Part shown: in pieces, positions 5,572 to 7,436 of the stretch
How the letters are laid out: each line of letters begins with the position of its first letter
How positions within the stretch are numbered: position 1 is the first letter of the stretch
Source of the DNA: an uncultured Collinsella sp.
GTDB lineage: Bacteria > Actinomycetota > Coriobacteriia > Coriobacteriales > Coriobacteriaceae
Direction: 5' to 3'
NCBI GenBank assembly: GCA_958419975.1
Contig: CATZIG010000100.1
Location: forward strand, 1-7,436
Length of the DNA stretch: 7,436 nt
The notes under the pieces: generated by a model
The model's database searches: none
Told to the model about the DNA's origin: nothing
Seen by the model: only the letters and a program-made list of their open reading frames with translations
Made by a program: the position numbers and the translations under genes

Positions 5572-7167
5572 TTAGGAACGGACAACCTTGTCGACGTTCT
5601 GGAGCTGCAGCTCCTCGCCGTCCTGGCCCTCGATCACCACATTTTGCAGGTCGAGTACCTTGACGTTTTGCGCGATGATGCCCTGGCGCACCATCGGCTC
5701 CACACCACAGGCCATGGCCGGAACAAAGGGCTCGGCATCCGGCGCGAAGGTCACGTGGACATCCTGGAACGTCAGGCGCGTTACTTTGCTCTCGGGCAGG
5801 CCTGTGATGTAGGCAGCGGCAGCATGGCAGTTGGTAGCCTCGATATCACAAAACGTCGTGGCGCCAAAGCCGGGCGTGCGGTCGTCGACGGGCAGCGCCT
5901 CGCGAGACTGCACGTAATCGGTCTTGCCGTCCTTGTCGCAGAAGTAGAACGAATTGACCACGAAGGGCGTGAGCACCTCGTCCATGCGAATGTGCTCAAA
6001 GGTAATGCCCTCGTTGACGGCATCCTTGCCGCGTCCACGGCGGGTCTTGACGCGCAGGCCGCGGTCGGTGCGCTCAAAGAGGCACTTGCTCACGGTAAGG
6101 TCCTTGATGCCGCCGGCAGACTCTGAACCCAGGACCACGGCGCCGTGACCATCGTGCATGTAGCAGTGAGAGATCAGCACGTCGTGCGTAGCGGGGCGAA
6201 GCTCGGGCTCAATGCCCAGCTTGCCGCTCTTGATGGCGATGCAGTCGTCGCCCACCGAGAACTGACAGCCAAGGATGCGGACAAAGCCGCAGCTCTCGGG
6301 ATCGAAACCGTCGGTGTTGTGGGAGTTCTTGGGACCCTCGATCGACAGGCAAAGCGCGTCGACATGCTCGCACAGGACGGGATGGATATTCCACGCCGGG
6401 CTGTTGCGCACGGTAAAGCCGGCCAAGCTCACGTTTTGGCACTCGGACAGGAAGATCATGCGCGGACGGGCGACCTCGCGGCCCTCCTCGGGACGGAAGA
6501 TGTTCTTAAAGTCCTTGTTCCACCAGTTGTCCTCGGCAAAATCGGTCTGACCGTCAATCGCGCCGCGACCATAGATACACACGTCGTGCACGCTCAGACC
6601 CGTAAAGGTAGAGCAGTAGGTCGAGAAACTCTCGCCCTCCCAGCGGCCCAGGGGCAGCATATCGGTGCCGGCATACCCGGCGCCCTCGTCGCCTGTGACC
6701 GTGCCCGGAATGTAGGCAAGCGCCGCGCGATCGTGACGGGCCAACAGCACCGCTCCCTCGGCGAGCTCGATGTTGATATTGCTCTTAAGGAAGAGGGACT
6801 TGATGCGATAACTACCGGCGGGGATCAGCACGCGCCCGCCCTTGGGGCAGGCCATGATGGCAGCCTGGATGTTGGTGGTGTCATCATGCTCGGCATCGCC
6901 CTTGGCGCCACAGTCGCGAACGTTAATGGTAAAGGGCTCAGCCGGCGTGGTGACACCTACGCTCAGCTCACGCTCGCCACAGACAAAACGGACCAGGTTG
7001 CGCTTGCCGGGGGTCAGGCCGTCGACATAGGTCTCGACCGTATTCGTGGTACCAGCGGGCTCGTCGTTGACAAAGATCTCCCACGTATCGGCACAGGTAA
7101 AGTAGCCGCCGTCGTCAAGCTCGATCACGGCCGCGTGGGCGTTGCGCCAGATAACGTTCGTCTCCAT
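5572..7167 (-). CDS. GH28 polygalacturonase-type glycoside hydrolase (probably exo-acting, intracellular)
   Basis: A 531-residue protein. Residues about 5-80 look like a fibronectin-III-like N-terminal domain (TWEIFVNDEPAG, VDGLTPGKRN), as seen in bacterial exopolygalacturonases. The GH28 beta-helix follows, starting with INVRDCGAKGD (81-91) and DDTTNIQAAI (95-104). The four GH28 signatures are NTDGFDP (284-290, Asp286), GDDCIAIKSG (306-315, Asp307/Asp308), GHGAVVLGSE (340-349, His341) and RVKTRRGRG (372-380, in place of the usual RIK). All catalytic residues are present. The family hydrolyses alpha-1,4-galacturonan or the rhamnogalacturonan backbone; the extra N-terminal domain favours an exo-acting enzyme, which is inference. 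No signal peptide is seen. The ATG at 7167 is preceded by GAGGGAG; a TTG at 7182 in the same frame has no such site. It follows a strong terminator and appears to be the first gene of the pectin unit. Confidence 0.93.
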   Translation of the reverse strand: METNVIWRNAHAAVIELDDGGYFTCADTWEIFVNDEPAGTTNTVETYVDGLTPGKRNLVRFVCGERELSVGVTTPAEPFTINVRDCGAKGDAEHDDTTNIQAAIMACPKGGRVLIPAGSYRIKSLFLKSNINIELAEGAVLLARHDRAALAYIPGTVTGDEGAGYAGTDMLPLGRWEGESFSTYCSTFTGLSVHDVCIYGRGAIDGQTDFAEDNWWNKDFKNIFRPEEGREVARPRMIFLSECQNVSLAGFTVRNSPAWNIHPVLCEHVDALCLSIEGPKNSHNTDGFDPESCGFVRILGCQFSVGDDCIAIKSGKLGIEPELRPATHDVLISHCYMHDGHGAVVLGSESAGGIKDLTVSKCLFERTDRGLRVKTRRGRGKDAVNEGITFEHIRMDEVLTPFVVNSFYFCDKDGKTDYVQSREALPVDDRTPGFGATTFCDIEATNCHAAAAYITGLPESKVTRLTFQDVHVTFAPDAEPFVPAMACGVEPMVRQGIIAQNVKVLDLQNVVIEGQDGEELQLQNVDKVVRS

Positions 7168-7173
7168 GGATTT

Positions 7174-7180
7174 CTCCCTC
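7174..7180 (-). promoter_or_regulatory. Ribosome binding site that fixes the GH28 start
   Basis: On the minus strand GAGGGAG lies 6 bases before the ATG at 7167. The alternative TTG start at 7182 would overlap this site, so the shorter protein is preferred. Confidence 0.7.
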
Positions 7181-7201
7181 AAAAAGATGCTCTAAAGGCA
7201 A

Positions 7202-7207
7202 ATTGTA
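7202..7207 (-). promoter_or_regulatory. Possible -10 element for the GH28-led transcription unit
   Basis: On the minus strand TACAAT matches five of six bases of the TATAAT -10 consensus, 34 bases before the GH28 ATG. The expected -35 position falls inside the terminator stem and has no good TTGACA match, so either an activator helps or the call is wrong. It is offered because the terminator just upstream means the GH28 gene needs its own promoter. Confidence 0.3.
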
Positions 7208-7214
7208 CGCTGTT

Positions 7215-7258
7215 AAAAAAGGGCCGTGCCTGCCGGCGGAATTCCGGTGGCACGGCCC
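7215..7258 (-). terminator. Strong intrinsic terminator of the gene at the right edge
   Basis: On the minus strand a perfect 10-bp GC-rich stem (GGGCCGTGCC with GGCACGGCCC, at 7221-7230 and 7249-7258) has a small inner CCGG/CCGG extension and is followed directly by six T. It lies 25 bases past the stop at 7283 and ends transcription of that gene before the GH28 gene. The opposite strand lacks a T run, so it acts in one direction. Confidence 0.9.
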
Positions 7259-7282
7259 TGTGATTTGGACGATATGTCGGCC

Positions 7283-7436
7283 TTACTCGGCGGGGGTTAC
7301 GCTACCGTCCTGGAAGCCAACGTTGTTGTGGGCAAAGCAGTCCTCGTACTTAAAGCCGGAGAGCTCCTCGCAAAGCGCCTTGACCTCGGGCTTGACGTCG
7401 GCCATCTTGCCACCCTCCTTGACGCGGTGAATCTCG
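7283..7436 (-). CDS. Unrecognised protein, C-terminal end only (runs off right edge)
   Basis: The last 50 residues of a gene that begins beyond the right edge. The visible part includes EIHRVKEGGKMADVKPEVK, then ALCEELSGFKYEDCFAHNN, and ends VGFQDGSVTPAE before a TAA stop. It is hydrophilic and charged with no membrane segment, and has two cysteines. The frame is supported by the stop being followed within 25 bases by a strong terminator and by codon use like its neighbours. I cannot assign a family from this tail. The terminator puts it in a separate transcription unit, so it need not belong to the pectin pathway. Confidence 0.65.
   Translation of the reverse strand, partial: EIHRVKEGGKMADVKPEVKALCEELSGFKYEDCFAHNNVGFQDGSVTPAE

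Noticed and set aside
6145..7263. Plus-strand open frame of 372 codons opposite the GH28 gene
   Set aside because: It is antisense to GH28, runs into the terminator hairpin, and its product has no recognisable domain.
1..7436. CRISPR arrays, tRNA/rRNA genes, insertion sequences or phage genes
   Set aside because: I saw no regularly spaced repeats, no tRNA-like cloverleaf, no transposase motifs or flanking inverted repeats, and almost all the sequence is accounted for by metabolic genes.

Overview
The window is GC-rich, densely packed bacterial DNA. Every gene I can support lies on the minus strand, so the region is transcribed from right to left. It is a locus for dismantling pectin or rhamnogalacturonan oligosaccharides. 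The base composition, strong AGGAGG-like ribosome binding sites and protein style fit a high-GC Gram-positive gut anaerobe such as a Coriobacteriia/Collinsella-type organism. That placement is inference, because no taxonomic marker gene is present.

In transcription order (right to left): the C-terminal end of an unrecognised gene (7283-7436) is closed by a strong intrinsic terminator (7215-7258). A new unit then begins with a GH28 polygalacturonase-type hydrolase (5572-7167). A 104-bp gap with a perfect 11-bp hairpin (5521-5555) follows. Next are an Aes-type alpha/beta hydrolase (4658-5467) and, joined by an ATGA overlap, a 721-residue two-domain protein that fuses a CE8 pectin methylesterase to a second, unrelated alpha/beta-hydrolase esterase (2496-4661). 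After 69 bp comes an SGNH/GDSL esterase (1758-2426). A 107-bp spacer holds a 38-bp near-perfect palindrome plus a second copy of its core. Then come a GH105 unsaturated uronyl hydrolase (412-1650) and, separated by one base or overlapping by eight, the start of a sugar-phosphate isomerase/epimerase-like TIM barrel that runs off the left edge.

The proposed joint role is inference from families and order. GH28 and GH105 cut the galacturonic-acid-containing backbone: GH28 acts on saturated ends, and GH105 acts on the 4,5-unsaturated ends left by lyases encoded elsewhere. The CE8 domain removes methyl esters, and up to three further serine-esterase modules (Aes-type, the fused C-terminal domain, SGNH) could remove acetyl or other acyl groups. 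None of the complete proteins has a recognisable signal peptide or membrane segment, so the system looks like cytoplasmic processing of short imported oligosaccharides. No transporter, polysaccharide lyase or regulator gene is visible here.

The points most worth a second look are the CE8 + alpha/beta-hydrolase fusion and the palindromic, repeated AACGTT-centred element in front of the GH105 gene.
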